A stretch of 64,000 nucleotides of DNA from positions 3,162,001 to 3,226,000 of the forward strand of contig NZ_CP022579.1 in assembly GCF_008274805.1 (NCBI RefSeq), read 5' to 3'. The notes beneath the pieces are model-generated. The model did no database searches. It was not told the origin of the DNA and saw only the letters and a list, made by a program, of their open reading frames with translations. Each line of letters opens with the position of its first letter. Within the stretch, counting starts at the first letter, position 1. Positions 56,047 through 64,000 of the stretch are shown here, one piece after another. Origin of the DNA: Oryzomicrobium terrae (GTDB taxonomy: Bacteria; Pseudomonadota; Gammaproteobacteria; Burkholderiales; Rhodocyclaceae). The translations under genes and the position numbers were made by a program.

Positions 56047-57042
56047 ATGAATGCGGAACACGCTTGGCAAACCCTGCAGGACAGCGGATGGTTGCAAGAC
56101 GTGGACATCTCCGGCGTGGACTGGTCCGGGCGCGATCTGGCCGGCTGCCGGCTCCATCATGTCCGTCTGGACCGCGCCTGCCTGAGCGGCGCCGTGCTGG
56201 ACGGTGCCGACCTCCAGGGGGTCAGCCTGCAACAGGCGCGACTGGACGGCGTCCAGGCCCGGGGCTGCCGGCTGCTGGAAGTGGACTTGCGCCAGGCCGA
56301 CTTGCGGGACTCCCAGTGGTCATCCGCCGCCTTCAGCCGCTGCCTTGGCGAGCAGGCGAACTTTGGCCGTGCCCACCTGGAGCGTGCCGACATGGACGCC
56401 TGCCACCTTAACGGCGCGGATTTCACCCAGGCCAATCTGACCCGCTGGACGGCCCTGGCGTGCGGCCTGGCGGGCGCCATTTTCAGCGCCACCTGTCTCC
56501 GCCAGGCCTACCTACGGGAAGCCGGACTGGAAGGACAGCGATTTCCTGGCTGCGATCTGACCATGGCCCTGTTCGACCGGGCCCGGCTGATCGGGGCGGA
56601 CTTTTCCCACGCTCTCCTGGACCGCACCAGTTTCCTCGGCGCCCAGTTGCAGGAGGCCTGCCTACGGGGCGTCCGGGGCCGCTACACCACCTTGATCGGC
56701 GCCCGCCTGGCCCAGGCGGACCTGACCGAGGCGCGCTTCGAGATGGCCGATGCCAGTGACGCCGATTTCAGTGGCGCCCGGGCTCCCCGCGTGCAATGGC
56801 GCCAATCCGCCTTGTTGCGGAGCCAATGGCAGGACGCCGACCTGAGCGAGGCGGAACTCCTTCACTGCGACCTGGCCCATGCCGATCTTTCCCGGGCCAA
56901 CTGCCGTGCTGCGGATTTCAGCGGCAGCAACCTTCATGCCCTGCGGCAAGCGGATACCCACTGGGACAGCGCTCGCCTGACCCACACCCGCCCCACCGAC
57001 CCGTCCCTGGCCCGGGCCGAGGCCTGGCAACCCCTTCCCTGA
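56047..57042 (+). CDS. Pentapeptide-repeat protein of the T6SS accessory module
   Basis: A 331-residue protein made almost wholly of pentapeptide repeats (about residues 20-315: VDISGVDWSGRDLAG, LDGADLQGVSL and many more). It has no signal peptide. Similar proteins sit next to DUF2169 genes in T6SS loci; their exact role is unclear. The ATG at 56047 has AAGGAG 9 nt upstream; an ATG at 56029 that overlaps the previous stop (ATGA) would add six residues. It may have arisen by duplication of the repeat half of the gene before it. Confidence 0.83.
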   Translation: MNAEHAWQTLQDSGWLQDVDISGVDWSGRDLAGCRLHHVRLDRACLSGAVLDGADLQGVSLQQARLDGVQARGCRLLEVDLRQADLRDSQWSSAAFSRCLGEQANFGRAHLERADMDACHLNGADFTQANLTRWTALACGLAGAIFSATCLRQAYLREAGLEGQRFPGCDLTMALFDRARLIGADFSHALLDRTSFLGAQLQEACLRGVRGRYTTLIGARLAQADLTEARFEMADASDADFSGARAPRVQWRQSALLRSQWQDADLSEAELLHCDLAHADLSRANCRAADFSGSNLHALRQADTHWDSARLTHTRPTDPSLARAEAWQPLP

Positions 57043-57056
57043 CCCCAGAAGCGCCC

Positions 57057-57731
57057 ATGCCAACTCCATTACACGCCCTGCCCCAAGCCGGTGCCGATCC
57101 GGCCATCCGGCTCACCTACGCCACCATCTCGGGACGAGCCGACACTTGGTTTTTCCTCCGTTCCGCTGCTGGCGACGCCGACCGGGCCCTGCGTGCCGAA
57201 AGCTGCCTCCTCGAACCCCAGTGCGGCGACATGGTGCTCATCAGCCAGGATTCGACCCCCGGGAGCAAGCGCCCCCCCTACATCCTGGCCATCCTCAGCC
57301 GCACCGCGCCGACCCAGGGCACCCTGACCCTGCCGGGCGGCGTACGCCTGGAAAGCAACCGGGGACAACTGCGCACGGTGGCCGAGCACACCATTCTGGA
57401 GGCCCGTCAGCACCTCACCGTCAGCGCCCCCGGACTCACCCTGAGCGGCGGCCAGGGAGATATCCGCTTTGAACGGCTACAGGCCGAAGCCGGCACGGTG
57501 GAAGCCCGCCTGGGCACACTCCAGCTCCTGGCCCAGCAGGTGCAGAGCAGCGTCGGGCGCCTGGTGCAAAAGGCCCGGGATTGCTGCCGCTGGATAGAGA
57601 ACCTGGACGAAACCCGGGCCGGCCGCGTACGCCTCCAGGTGCAAGAACGCTTCGATCTGCGCGCCCGCCACGCCGCGGTGCTGGCCCAGGGCCAGGTGAA
57701 GATCGACGGCGACAAAATCGATCTGGGCTAG
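57057..57731 (+). CDS. DUF3540 family protein, T6SS accessory
   Basis: A 224-residue DUF3540 protein. It starts with an OB-like segment (SCLLEPQCGDMVLIS, ILAILSRT), then short beta repeats (LPGGVRLESNRGQLRTVAE, TLSGGQGDIRFERLQ) resembling the VgrG spike tail, and ends with a helix and beta strand (GQVKIDGDKIDLG). DUF3540 genes are typically found between DUF2169 and PAAR-like genes. A role as structural linker on the spike is inferred. It is 14 nt past the pentapeptide gene. Confidence 0.8.
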   Translation: MPTPLHALPQAGADPAIRLTYATISGRADTWFFLRSAAGDADRALRAESCLLEPQCGDMVLISQDSTPGSKRPPYILAILSRTAPTQGTLTLPGGVRLESNRGQLRTVAEHTILEARQHLTVSAPGLTLSGGQGDIRFERLQAEAGTVEARLGTLQLLAQQVQSSVGRLVQKARDCCRWIENLDETRAGRVRLQVQERFDLRARHAAVLAQGQVKIDGDKIDLG

Positions 57732-57743
57732 GAGGCGCATCCC

Positions 57744-58139
57744 ATGTTTGCCGTTACCAAACAAGCCGGGCAGTGCCTGGCCATGCCGGACGTCTGCAAG
57801 ACACCGGCTCCGCCGGGACCGCCTATTCCCCTGCCCTATCCCAACATCGCCATGCCCATGCTGGGCAACCCGGCCACCTTGAAGGTGCTCATCTGTGGCA
57901 TGCCAGCCCTGCACCAAAGTTCCAAGATCACCCTGAGCAGTGGCGACGAGGCCGGCATGGCCGGTGGCGTGGTCTCGGGCAAGGTGATGGGCCCCGCCGA
58001 ATTCATCACCGGCAGCCTGAAGGTGAAGCTGGAAGGGCATCCCGCCGTCCGCCTCGGGGATAGCACTCGGCAAAACGATGGCAACGCAGTGGGCGCCGTG
58101 CTGGCCCCCAGTCAGTCCGTGGTCATGGTGATGGGCTGA
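57744..58139 (+). CDS. PAAR-like DUF4150 spike-tip protein
   Basis: A 131-residue DUF4150 protein, a relative of the PAAR tip that sharpens the VgrG spike. It shows CLAMPDVCKTPAPPGPPIPLPYPNIAM and GPAEFITGSLKVKLEGHPAVRLGD, with the conserved Pro-rich entry and Cys/His/Asp residues. There is no C-terminal toxin, so any cargo must be bound non-covalently. TAGGAGG lies 8 nt before the ATG. Confidence 0.88.
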   Translation: MFAVTKQAGQCLAMPDVCKTPAPPGPPIPLPYPNIAMPMLGNPATLKVLICGMPALHQSSKITLSSGDEAGMAGGVVSGKVMGPAEFITGSLKVKLEGHPAVRLGDSTRQNDGNAVGAVLAPSQSVVMVMG

Positions 58140-58162
58140 GCTCGCAAAAGGACAGGAAAACG

Positions 58163-58951
58163 ATGAAAAACATCTGGATCAGCGCCCTCGGCTCACGGGA
58201 CCAAAGTGTCCCCCGGGTGGCAGCGGCCAAAGCCGCCCTGCACGCCTATGGCCTGGGGGCTGCCGGTCATTTCTGGAACGACGCCAATGACAAGCTGGCC
58301 TGGCGGGCGGCCTTGGAAGCGCTCCAGGAGGCTCGTTCCGACCTCTGGCTGATTCTTGCCGACGGCGAGGCGATGGCCCGGCCCGCCATCCGTTATGGCC
58401 TTTCGCTGCTGGCGGCGTCCCTGCGCCATCTCCGCGGCCATGCCTTCCCCATCGTCCTGCTTTGGCCCGGGCAGGTGCCTGCCGAGGAAGAACGGCCGTC
58501 CCTGTTGCGTGCCGCCTCCGAACTGAATGGAAGCAATGGAGCGTGGCCTGCCCAGGTGGTGGCCAAGGCGCATCGAGGCACTCCGGCACCGGCACCCGAC
58601 TACCGCCTCAACATCCTCGGGGATGAACGGCTGGGCCAGTGGTTCGAAATCGGTCCCCGGGAAGGGGAATGGTCGGGTGCCATATTCGCGATCGCCGGCC
58701 CGGACGCCGCTATCGACTTCCATGCCGTCGGCCCCACGGGAGGGCTGCCCCAAAAAACGGTACTGGAGTTTGCCCAGCAGGGATTGCGACTGACCGCTGG
58801 CGAACGGAACTTTACGGCCTGGGCAGTGCGTAACCGGCTCGACACCGATACGTCCTATTACGTCCGCGTCACGGGGTGCCCGGAGGCCATCCTGTTCCTG
58901 CCCTATGCAGACGACGACACGGCCGAAACCACGATCGTGGCGTTGGCATGA
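58163..58951 (+). CDS. Unrecognised protein of the T6SS accessory module
   Basis: A 262-residue protein I cannot assign. It has no signal peptide, TM helix or Cys motif. The first 130 residues look like an alpha/beta domain (IWISALGSRDQSVPRVAAAK, DLWLILADGEAMARPAIRYG, HAFPIVLLWPG), and the last 120 are beta-rich (RLGQWFEIGPREGEWSGAIF, DTSYYVRVTG, EAILFLPYADDD). It is coded 23 nt after the PAAR-like tip with a good ribosome site (AAGGACAGG) and directly before tssJ. Position suggests a cargo protein, an adaptor or an immunity protein; sequence alone does not decide. Confidence 0.7.
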   Translation: MKNIWISALGSRDQSVPRVAAAKAALHAYGLGAAGHFWNDANDKLAWRAALEALQEARSDLWLILADGEAMARPAIRYGLSLLAASLRHLRGHAFPIVLLWPGQVPAEEERPSLLRAASELNGSNGAWPAQVVAKAHRGTPAPAPDYRLNILGDERLGQWFEIGPREGEWSGAIFAIAGPDAAIDFHAVGPTGGLPQKTVLEFAQQGLRLTAGERNFTAWAVRNRLDTDTSYYVRVTGCPEAILFLPYADDDTAETTIVALA

Positions 58952-59150
58952 AATACCGCCCCTCCTCCTGCGTCAGGGCCCCATCGCCCGAACCGGCCAA
59001 CGCCGCCATCTGGGAGCGCAAATCAATGGCGCCAAACCGGCGGGTCTCCACGAAATACGGACGATCGCTGTGAGCAACGCATTTTTATACCCAAGGCATG
59101 CGGCTGCGCCAGCAAGGCTGGCTAGTCCATCGCCTTCCCCAAGGTGCTTG

Positions 59151-59894
59151 GTGGGTTGCCCCCCGCGTCCAACCCTGAAGAAGCCGCCCTTGTCTTGTCT
59201 GATCCCCCTTCTGGGTTGCCTCGTGGCGGCCAGCCTGACCGGATGCACTGCGGCCAATTCAGCCCTGGGCGGCAACACCCGGAAGAGCGCCATCGCCGAA
59301 GCGCGTTGGCAGTACGCCAAGGATGCGCTCGTGCTCGAACTAGCCGCCGATACCCGGCTCAATGAATACGACGATGAGGCACACACATTGTTGCTAGGGG
59401 TTTATCAAATGGCAGACCCCGCGCAGTTCTACAAACTCATGGCCAATCCGGAGGCCCTCGCCAAGACTCTGGAAAATGGCAACGCAGGAAATGGCTTCGT
59501 GGACTTTTCCCGCCATGTGATCGGGCCAGGCCAGCATACGGTGCTGAGCCTAGATCGCGCCCAGGATGCCCGATTCGTCGGTATCAGCGCGGGCTACTAC
59601 CACATCACCCCCACAAGAATTACCCGCCTCTTTCCAATTCCTCTCCAGGTAGACAGCACCGGCTGGCTTGGCAGGACTTATACAGCCGCTCCCTCTGTCT
59701 TGAGACTACGCCTGCAGTTGGGGGCTGAGGGGATCATCGGCGCCGAGCGCCTCCAACCGGTCCCGGGAGATGTCGCGGGGAGCACGTCCACTTCTCTATC
59801 TCCTGATCGTGATGGCAATGAGATCAGCCTCTCCCCCGAAGCGCTGGAAGCGGACATCCACATGGTCAATATGGCCAAAACCATAGGCAACTAG
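59151..59894 (+). CDS. tssJ: T6SS outer-membrane lipoprotein TssJ
   Basis: A 247-residue lipoprotein that anchors the TssJLM membrane complex to the outer membrane. The signal runs to LVAASLTGC, with the lipidated Cys near residue 34. The TssJ beta sandwich follows (DALVLELAADTRLNEYDDEAHTLLLGVYQM, given as location about residues 57-86, and PGQHTVLSLDRAQDARFVGI). No ATG fits; GTG at 59151 is chosen as AAGG lies 6 nt upstream (TTG at 59148 is the alternative). A tail of about 40 residues after the sandwich (DRDGNEISLSPEALEADIHM) is longer than usual. The 199 nt before it hold no clear gene. Confidence 0.88.
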   Translation: MGCPPRPTLKKPPLSCLIPLLGCLVAASLTGCTAANSALGGNTRKSAIAEARWQYAKDALVLELAADTRLNEYDDEAHTLLLGVYQMADPAQFYKLMANPEALAKTLENGNAGNGFVDFSRHVIGPGQHTVLSLDRAQDARFVGISAGYYHITPTRITRLFPIPLQVDSTGWLGRTYTAAPSVLRLRLQLGAEGIIGAERLQPVPGDVAGSTSTSLSPDRDGNEISLSPEALEADIHMVNMAKTIGN

Positions 59895-59903
59895 GAAATC
59901 GCC

Positions 59904-61292
59904 ATGAATCACTCTCAAGCCATCTACTGGCATCAAGGCATGTTCCTGCAACCCCAGCATTTCCAGCAGGCTGAGCAACACCAACGTTTCCAGCTCAGCC
60001 CCCTCCTTGAATCGGGTCTTCCTCATTTCTGGGGAGTGGGCCGCCTGGATCTGCCCCCCTCGGCCCTGGCGAACCGTACCGTTGAGATTCGCAACGCCCA
60101 ACTGGTCTTTCCCGATGGCACCTACATCGACTACCCGGGCAATGCCGTCATCAAACCCCGCACCTTGAATGCCAACGGAATCGAAGGGAACAAACCCAAT
60201 ACCGTCTATCTGGGCCTGAAAAAGCTGCTACCCCGGGAAATTAACGTCACCGAGGCGGCCAGTCTCCAGGAGGCTGGCGACGCCTCCACGCGCTTTGCTT
60301 CCCTCGCCAATCCCCAGGAGACGGCTGACCTGTACGCCGAAGGCCCCACGGCCCAAGTACGAACCCTGCTGCATGTCGTCCGTATTTTCTTCGAGCACGA
60401 AATCGAACATGTCGAGCAGTACGACCTCATCCCTATCGCCCGCTTGGTAAGGGATGGGGAGGCCATGGTCCTCTCGCCTAGCTTCATTCCTCCCTGCTAC
60501 ACGCTCGCCGGTGCTGAGCCCCTAAGCGCCATGATCCGGGACATCCGCGACGAGTTGGCCGGCCGGGCCCGCCAGCTGCAGGAATACAAAAGCCCCCGGG
60601 AAATGCAGAAGGCCGAATTCGATTCCTCCTACCTGGTGTTCCTGCTGGCCCTGCGCTCCCTCAATCGCATCACGCCCTACTTGTTCCACCTGACGGAAAC
60701 CCGCCAGGCCCACCCCTGGCAAGTCTATGGCACCCTGCGCCAGCTGGTGGGAGAGCTGAGTTCCTTCTCCGAACGTTTCGACATGCTGGGCGAGGCGGAA
60801 GACGGCACGCCCGGCCTGCCCCCCTACGATCATGGGGACCTGGGCAAATGCTTCGGCCGTGTGCGTAGCCTGATCAGTCATCTGCTCAACGAAATCACGG
60901 TGGGTCCGGAGTTCCTCGCCATTCTGACTTACCAGGATGGCTGCTACCGCAGCACCCTGCCCCGAGATTTCTTCGGGCAGCGCAACCGCTTCTATCTGGT
61001 TGTCCGCACCGAGGCGGATCCTCTGCGGGTGGTGGAGGCACTGCAAAGCGAGGCGCGTCTGGCCGCCGAGGATGAGTTGCCTCAACTTATCGCCCACGCG
61101 CTCCCTGGCCTGGAGTTGATCCACATGCCGTTGGCGCCCCAGGGCCTGCCCCGACGAGCATCTTCCTATTACTTCCGCATCGAACAGCAAAGCCGGCAGT
61201 GGGAGGCGGTCGAACGGGATGGCAGCATCGCCCTGTATTGGCTTGACGCACCAGATGATCTGAAGGCGGAAATTGTGGTCCTCGGGAGATAA
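59904..61292 (+). CDS. tssK: T6SS baseplate protein TssK
   Basis: A 462-residue TssK, the trimeric connector between baseplate and membrane complex. It begins IYWHQGMFLQPQHFQQAEQH, the family's hallmark, with its shoulder and neck domains following, and ends with the receptor-binding-like head (ASSYYFRIEQQSRQWEAVER). Length is standard. It starts 9 nt after tssJ with AGGAAA. Confidence 0.96.
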   Translation: MNHSQAIYWHQGMFLQPQHFQQAEQHQRFQLSPLLESGLPHFWGVGRLDLPPSALANRTVEIRNAQLVFPDGTYIDYPGNAVIKPRTLNANGIEGNKPNTVYLGLKKLLPREINVTEAASLQEAGDASTRFASLANPQETADLYAEGPTAQVRTLLHVVRIFFEHEIEHVEQYDLIPIARLVRDGEAMVLSPSFIPPCYTLAGAEPLSAMIRDIRDELAGRARQLQEYKSPREMQKAEFDSSYLVFLLALRSLNRITPYLFHLTETRQAHPWQVYGTLRQLVGELSSFSERFDMLGEAEDGTPGLPPYDHGDLGKCFGRVRSLISHLLNEITVGPEFLAILTYQDGCYRSTLPRDFFGQRNRFYLVVRTEADPLRVVEALQSEARLAAEDELPQLIAHALPGLELIHMPLAPQGLPRRASSYYFRIEQQSRQWEAVERDGSIALYWLDAPDDLKAEIVVLGR

Positions 61293-61295
61293 GCC

Positions 61296-61988
61296 ATGAG
61301 CCTTTTCGCTACCTCCCTGGCGGACGCCTTCATGCCGCTCATCGCCTATCTGCGCCAGTTTCAGCAGGCACCTGCCAACGACACGCCTCAACTGGCCGCC
61401 AACGTGGACCGCCTCATCGCCGATGCCCGCCGCACCGCGCATGACCTTGGATTTACCGAGGCCGACATAGACAGCGCTCTATTCGCCGTGGTGGCTTGGG
61501 CCGACGAGGCGCTGCTGGCCGCCCCCTGGGGTGGCGCCGCCGAATGGCCAAGGCATCTGCTGCAAAAGCGCTACTTCAACATCACCAACGCCGGCGTCGA
61601 CTTCTTCACCCGCCTGGAGGCACTGACGCCGCAGCAACTGCCGGTACGCGAGGTTTACACACTGTGCCTCAGTCTTGGGTTTGCGGGTCGCTATGGCTAC
61701 GAACGTAACCTCAAGGCACGGGAAGAAATCCAGCGTGCCAGTATGAAACTCCTGCTGCAGGACGGCGAAGGGCTCCCGGCAGCGGTAGACGAGCATCTGT
61801 TTCCAGACGGCTATGGTCTCAACCTGCCGCCGCCTCGGCCCGAGCCCGCCAGCAGGCTGCGCTGGCGTTTCACCTCCCTGTCCTTCCAGGCGTTCATTGC
61901 CCCCCTGGTAGGGCTGGCGCTGCTGTACCTCCTCTATCACGTCACGATCTGGCAGATGGTCGATACGCTGCTGCCCCAAATCAAATGA
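61296..61988 (+). CDS. tssL: T6SS inner-membrane protein TssL (DotU/IcmH)
   Basis: A 230-residue TssL. The cytoplasmic helical hook (about 1-185) contains DIDSALFAVVAWADEALL and the FYTLxxLGF-like VYTLCLSLGFAGRYGYE. A single C-terminal TM helix spans about 200-222 (FIAPLVGLALLYLLYHV). There is no peptidoglycan-binding OmpA extension. Its stop overlaps the tssM start in ATGA. Confidence 0.95.
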   Translation: MSLFATSLADAFMPLIAYLRQFQQAPANDTPQLAANVDRLIADARRTAHDLGFTEADIDSALFAVVAWADEALLAAPWGGAAEWPRHLLQKRYFNITNAGVDFFTRLEALTPQQLPVREVYTLCLSLGFAGRYGYERNLKAREEIQRASMKLLLQDGEGLPAAVDEHLFPDGYGLNLPPPRPEPASRLRWRFTSLSFQAFIAPLVGLALLYLLYHVTIWQMVDTLLPQIK

Positions 61989-64000
61989 AAAAAATCGGAC
62001 TCTTTTTGCTGTGGTTACTGGCAATGCTCCTTCTGGCTGCCGTCAGTTGGGGCGTGGCGCTATATCTAGACTGGCCACAGTGGACAGCGGTGGCGATTTT
62101 TCTCGCCTTCCTCGGCAGTTATTTCCTGATCAAAGCCCTGCGCCGCATCCTCGTGGTCATGCGCTCGCGCAGCAAAATGGCTCAGCCATCAGAGGCGAGC
62201 CGGGCCAGCATGGCCAAAATCGCCTCCCCCGAAGCCCTGCTGGTCAAGAAGTGGAAAGCCGCTGTGGCCACATTGCGCCATTCCAGCTTGAAACGCCTGG
62301 GCAACCCCCTTTATGTCCTGCCTTGGTACATGGTGATCGGCCGTAGCGGCACCGGCAAAACATCGGCGCTGACCCGAGCCCGCCTCGCCTCGCCGATCCA
62401 GAAAGTCAGCCAGCAAACCAAGGTGGAACAAACCCTGAATTGTGATTGGTGGTTTTTCGACCGTTCCATCGTCCTGGACTGCGCCGGCCGCTACGTGGGG
62501 TCGGAAGACCGGGAAGCAGACAAACGGGAGTGGGAGTTGAACCTCGATCTGCTGGCCAAGTACCGCGCCAAGGAAGGACTGAACGGCCTGGTACTGGCGA
62601 TCGGCGCCGACCGTCTTCTGGCCCCCGAACGCGACCTTCTGGATGACGAAGGCCGCGTGATACGCGAACGCATCGAGCAGTTGATTCGCCTGTTTGGCAA
62701 GCGCTTCCCCATCTACCTTCTGATCACAAAGTGCGACCAGTTGTACGGCATGGAATGCTGGTCCCGGCAATTGCCGGAGCATCTTCTCGGCCAGGCCATG
62801 GGCTACCTGGCGGAGGACCATGAAGGAGAGCAAAAAGAAAGCGTTTTTCTCGATGCGGCCTTCGCCAGCATCGGCGAGCGCCTGCGCAAGCTGCGCCTTG
62901 CCCTGGTGGCCCGAGACGCCGATGCGCCACCGGAGTTGCTGCTGCTTCCCAACGAGATAGAGCGCCTACGCCCGTCTCTGGAAGCCTTCCTCCGCACCTG
63001 CCTGGGTAACGATCCCTACCTGGAGTCCCCCTTCCTGCGCGGGCTGTTTTTTAGCAGCGCGCAACAACAAGGGGGCGTCACCTCTGCGCTCCTGGGGAAC
63101 TTGCTGCCACCCACTCCGGCCCACGGAGAGCAAAGTACCGGGCTCTTCCTGCATGATTTCTTCGGCCGCATCCTCCCCCAGGATCGTCACATTTCCCGTC
63201 CCGCCGCCCTAGTGAACCACTGGTACCGGATCACCCAGAATCTGGGGTTGGTTGGCTGGCTGCTGTTCACCGCAGCAGTCGGCACCCTGATGACCGTTTC
63301 CTTCTTCAGCAATCTGGAAACCCTATACGCCATCAGCAACCGCTACCCTTTCAACAGCACCTTCACCGGCCGCCTGGAAGACGATGTGGTGACGCTGGAC
63401 AGCATCAGTGACAGCCTGATCCGGATCGAGCGCAACAACACCCACTGGAAAGCCCACTGGATGGTCGTCATGACCAACATGGACGATCTGGAAGAAAAGC
63501 TGAAGCAAAACTTTGTCGGTAAATACCGCCGCTTCATCCAAAACGAGAAGGACGACGATCTCGGCCAAGACCTTGATCACATACGCCTGGATGCTCCAGA
63601 CACCCAACGGGCGCAGCAGGCGATCAACCTGGTACGCCACATCAACCTACTTCGCGCCAGGATGAACGGTGCCAAGCGCGATCAGTTGGCCATCCTGCCC
63701 CAAGCCGGCCACGTACAGCGCTATACACCGGAGCTGTATCAACGCTTCAATGCCCTCTATCTTTCACACTTGGCATGGAGCGATGCCCGCGACCCCTATC
63801 TACAGCGCATGCTGGGTCGGGAGCGGGAGATGTTCAGCACTATCGCCGATGGAATCACCCCGCCCTTCACTTGGCTAGTCGCGTTAGTCGACCGAAATGC
63901 CCCCCTCGGAGGGGTCTCTCCTAGCCTGTTCTGGAAGAACACGGGCAATTCCAAGGCCACGGCAGAGCTGCCGTTCACCACTGTGGCACCAGCCTTCACG
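61985..64000 (+). CDS. tssM: T6SS inner-membrane protein TssM (IcmF), 3' truncated by the window edge
   Basis: At least 672 residues, open to the last base; full TssM proteins are about 1,100-1,200. Two TM helices near residues 4-27 and 38-55 form the N-terminal hairpin. The cytoplasmic NTPase domain has an intact Walker A GRSGTGKT (about 119-126), DCAGRY and the NKCD-like TKCDQ. A third TM (about 418-440, GLVGWLLFTAAVGTLMTVSFF) leads to the periplasmic region. It starts by 4-nt overlap with tssL. Confidence 0.95.
   Translation, partial: MKKIGLFLLWLLAMLLLAAVSWGVALYLDWPQWTAVAIFLAFLGSYFLIKALRRILVVMRSRSKMAQPSEASRASMAKIASPEALLVKKWKAAVATLRHSSLKRLGNPLYVLPWYMVIGRSGTGKTSALTRARLASPIQKVSQQTKVEQTLNCDWWFFDRSIVLDCAGRYVGSEDREADKREWELNLDLLAKYRAKEGLNGLVLAIGADRLLAPERDLLDDEGRVIRERIEQLIRLFGKRFPIYLLITKCDQLYGMECWSRQLPEHLLGQAMGYLAEDHEGEQKESVFLDAAFASIGERLRKLRLALVARDADAPPELLLLPNEIERLRPSLEAFLRTCLGNDPYLESPFLRGLFFSSAQQQGGVTSALLGNLLPPTPAHGEQSTGLFLHDFFGRILPQDRHISRPAALVNHWYRITQNLGLVGWLLFTAAVGTLMTVSFFSNLETLYAISNRYPFNSTFTGRLEDDVVTLDSISDSLIRIERNNTHWKAHWMVVMTNMDDLEEKLKQNFVGKYRRFIQNEKDDDLGQDLDHIRLDAPDTQRAQQAINLVRHINLLRARMNGAKRDQLAILPQAGHVQRYTPELYQRFNALYLSHLAWSDARDPYLQRMLGREREMFSTIADGITPPFTWLVALVDRNAPLGGVSPSLFWKNTGNSKATAELPFTTVAPAFT

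Noticed and set aside
58948-59073. A 41-codon frame starting in ATGA at the end of the unrecognised T6SS gene
   Set aside because: The overlap is suggestive, but the peptide has no recognisable feature and no ribosome site of its own; not enough to call a gene.

Overview
The window is GC-rich, densely packed bacterial chromosome. The gene families (periplasmic PheC and secreted chorismate mutase, YkgJ, AI-2E/YdiK permease, TolC next to pcm, proteobacterial T6SS) and the codon use point to a betaproteobacterium. A Rhodocyclales genus such as Azospira is my best guess, but that is inference and not shown by any marker gene. I see no rRNA, tRNA, CRISPR array, transposase or phage gene.

Layout. 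1-220: dispersed repeat. 221-7805 (minus): a TetR regulator, an RND efflux adaptor and pump, pcm, a rhodanese and a TolC-like outer-membrane channel, all in one direction. 7966-9483 (minus): a secreted alpha-carbonic anhydrase with an N-terminal adhesin-E-like domain. 9549-12640 (plus): TPP riboswitch, thiD, thiC, terminator. 12942-15434 (minus): secreted chorismate mutase and cyclohexadienyl dehydratase (a periplasmic phenylalanine branch), then an AI-2E-family permease. 15784-20072 (plus): a REC-DUF3369-GGDEF-EAL protein coupled to a sensor kinase. 20165-27138 (plus): YkgJ, an Old Yellow Enzyme, uppP, two alpha/beta hydrolases, an RNase II/R exonuclease and a TonB-like protein. 27183-31200: bacteriohemerythrin (minus), then aroE, mtgA and mgtE (plus). 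31235-37715: HDOD protein, nitronate monooxygenase, NlpC/P60 lipoprotein, succinate-semialdehyde dehydrogenase, Tat-exported dienelactone hydrolase, MaoC hydratase and AhpD-like protein. 37872-39871: an Aer-type PAS protein translationally coupled to a chemoreceptor with a CZB tail.

40059-64000: a hybrid histidine kinase and LuxR-type regulator (minus) face a type VI secretion cluster (plus) across a 348-base intergenic region carrying four CTAGTC motifs. Gene order is tssB-tssC-hcp-tssE-tssF-tssG-clpV-vgrG, then an accessory module (DUF2169 plus pentapeptide repeats, a second pentapeptide protein, DUF3540, a DUF4150 PAAR-like tip, one unrecognised protein), then tssJ-tssK-tssL-tssM. tssM runs off the right edge. 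The two-component genes and the first half of the T6SS look less GC-rich than the flanks, which fits acquisition by transfer.

Most interesting points: the T6SS accessory module with its unrecognised protein; the CTAGTC cluster between regulator and T6SS; two matching FNR/DNR-like boxes at -41.5 of plausible -10 boxes, before bacteriohemerythrin and the PAS/chemoreceptor operon; a dispersed 25-nt repeat family; the adhesin-E/carbonic-anhydrase fusion; and the secreted phenylalanine pathway operon.
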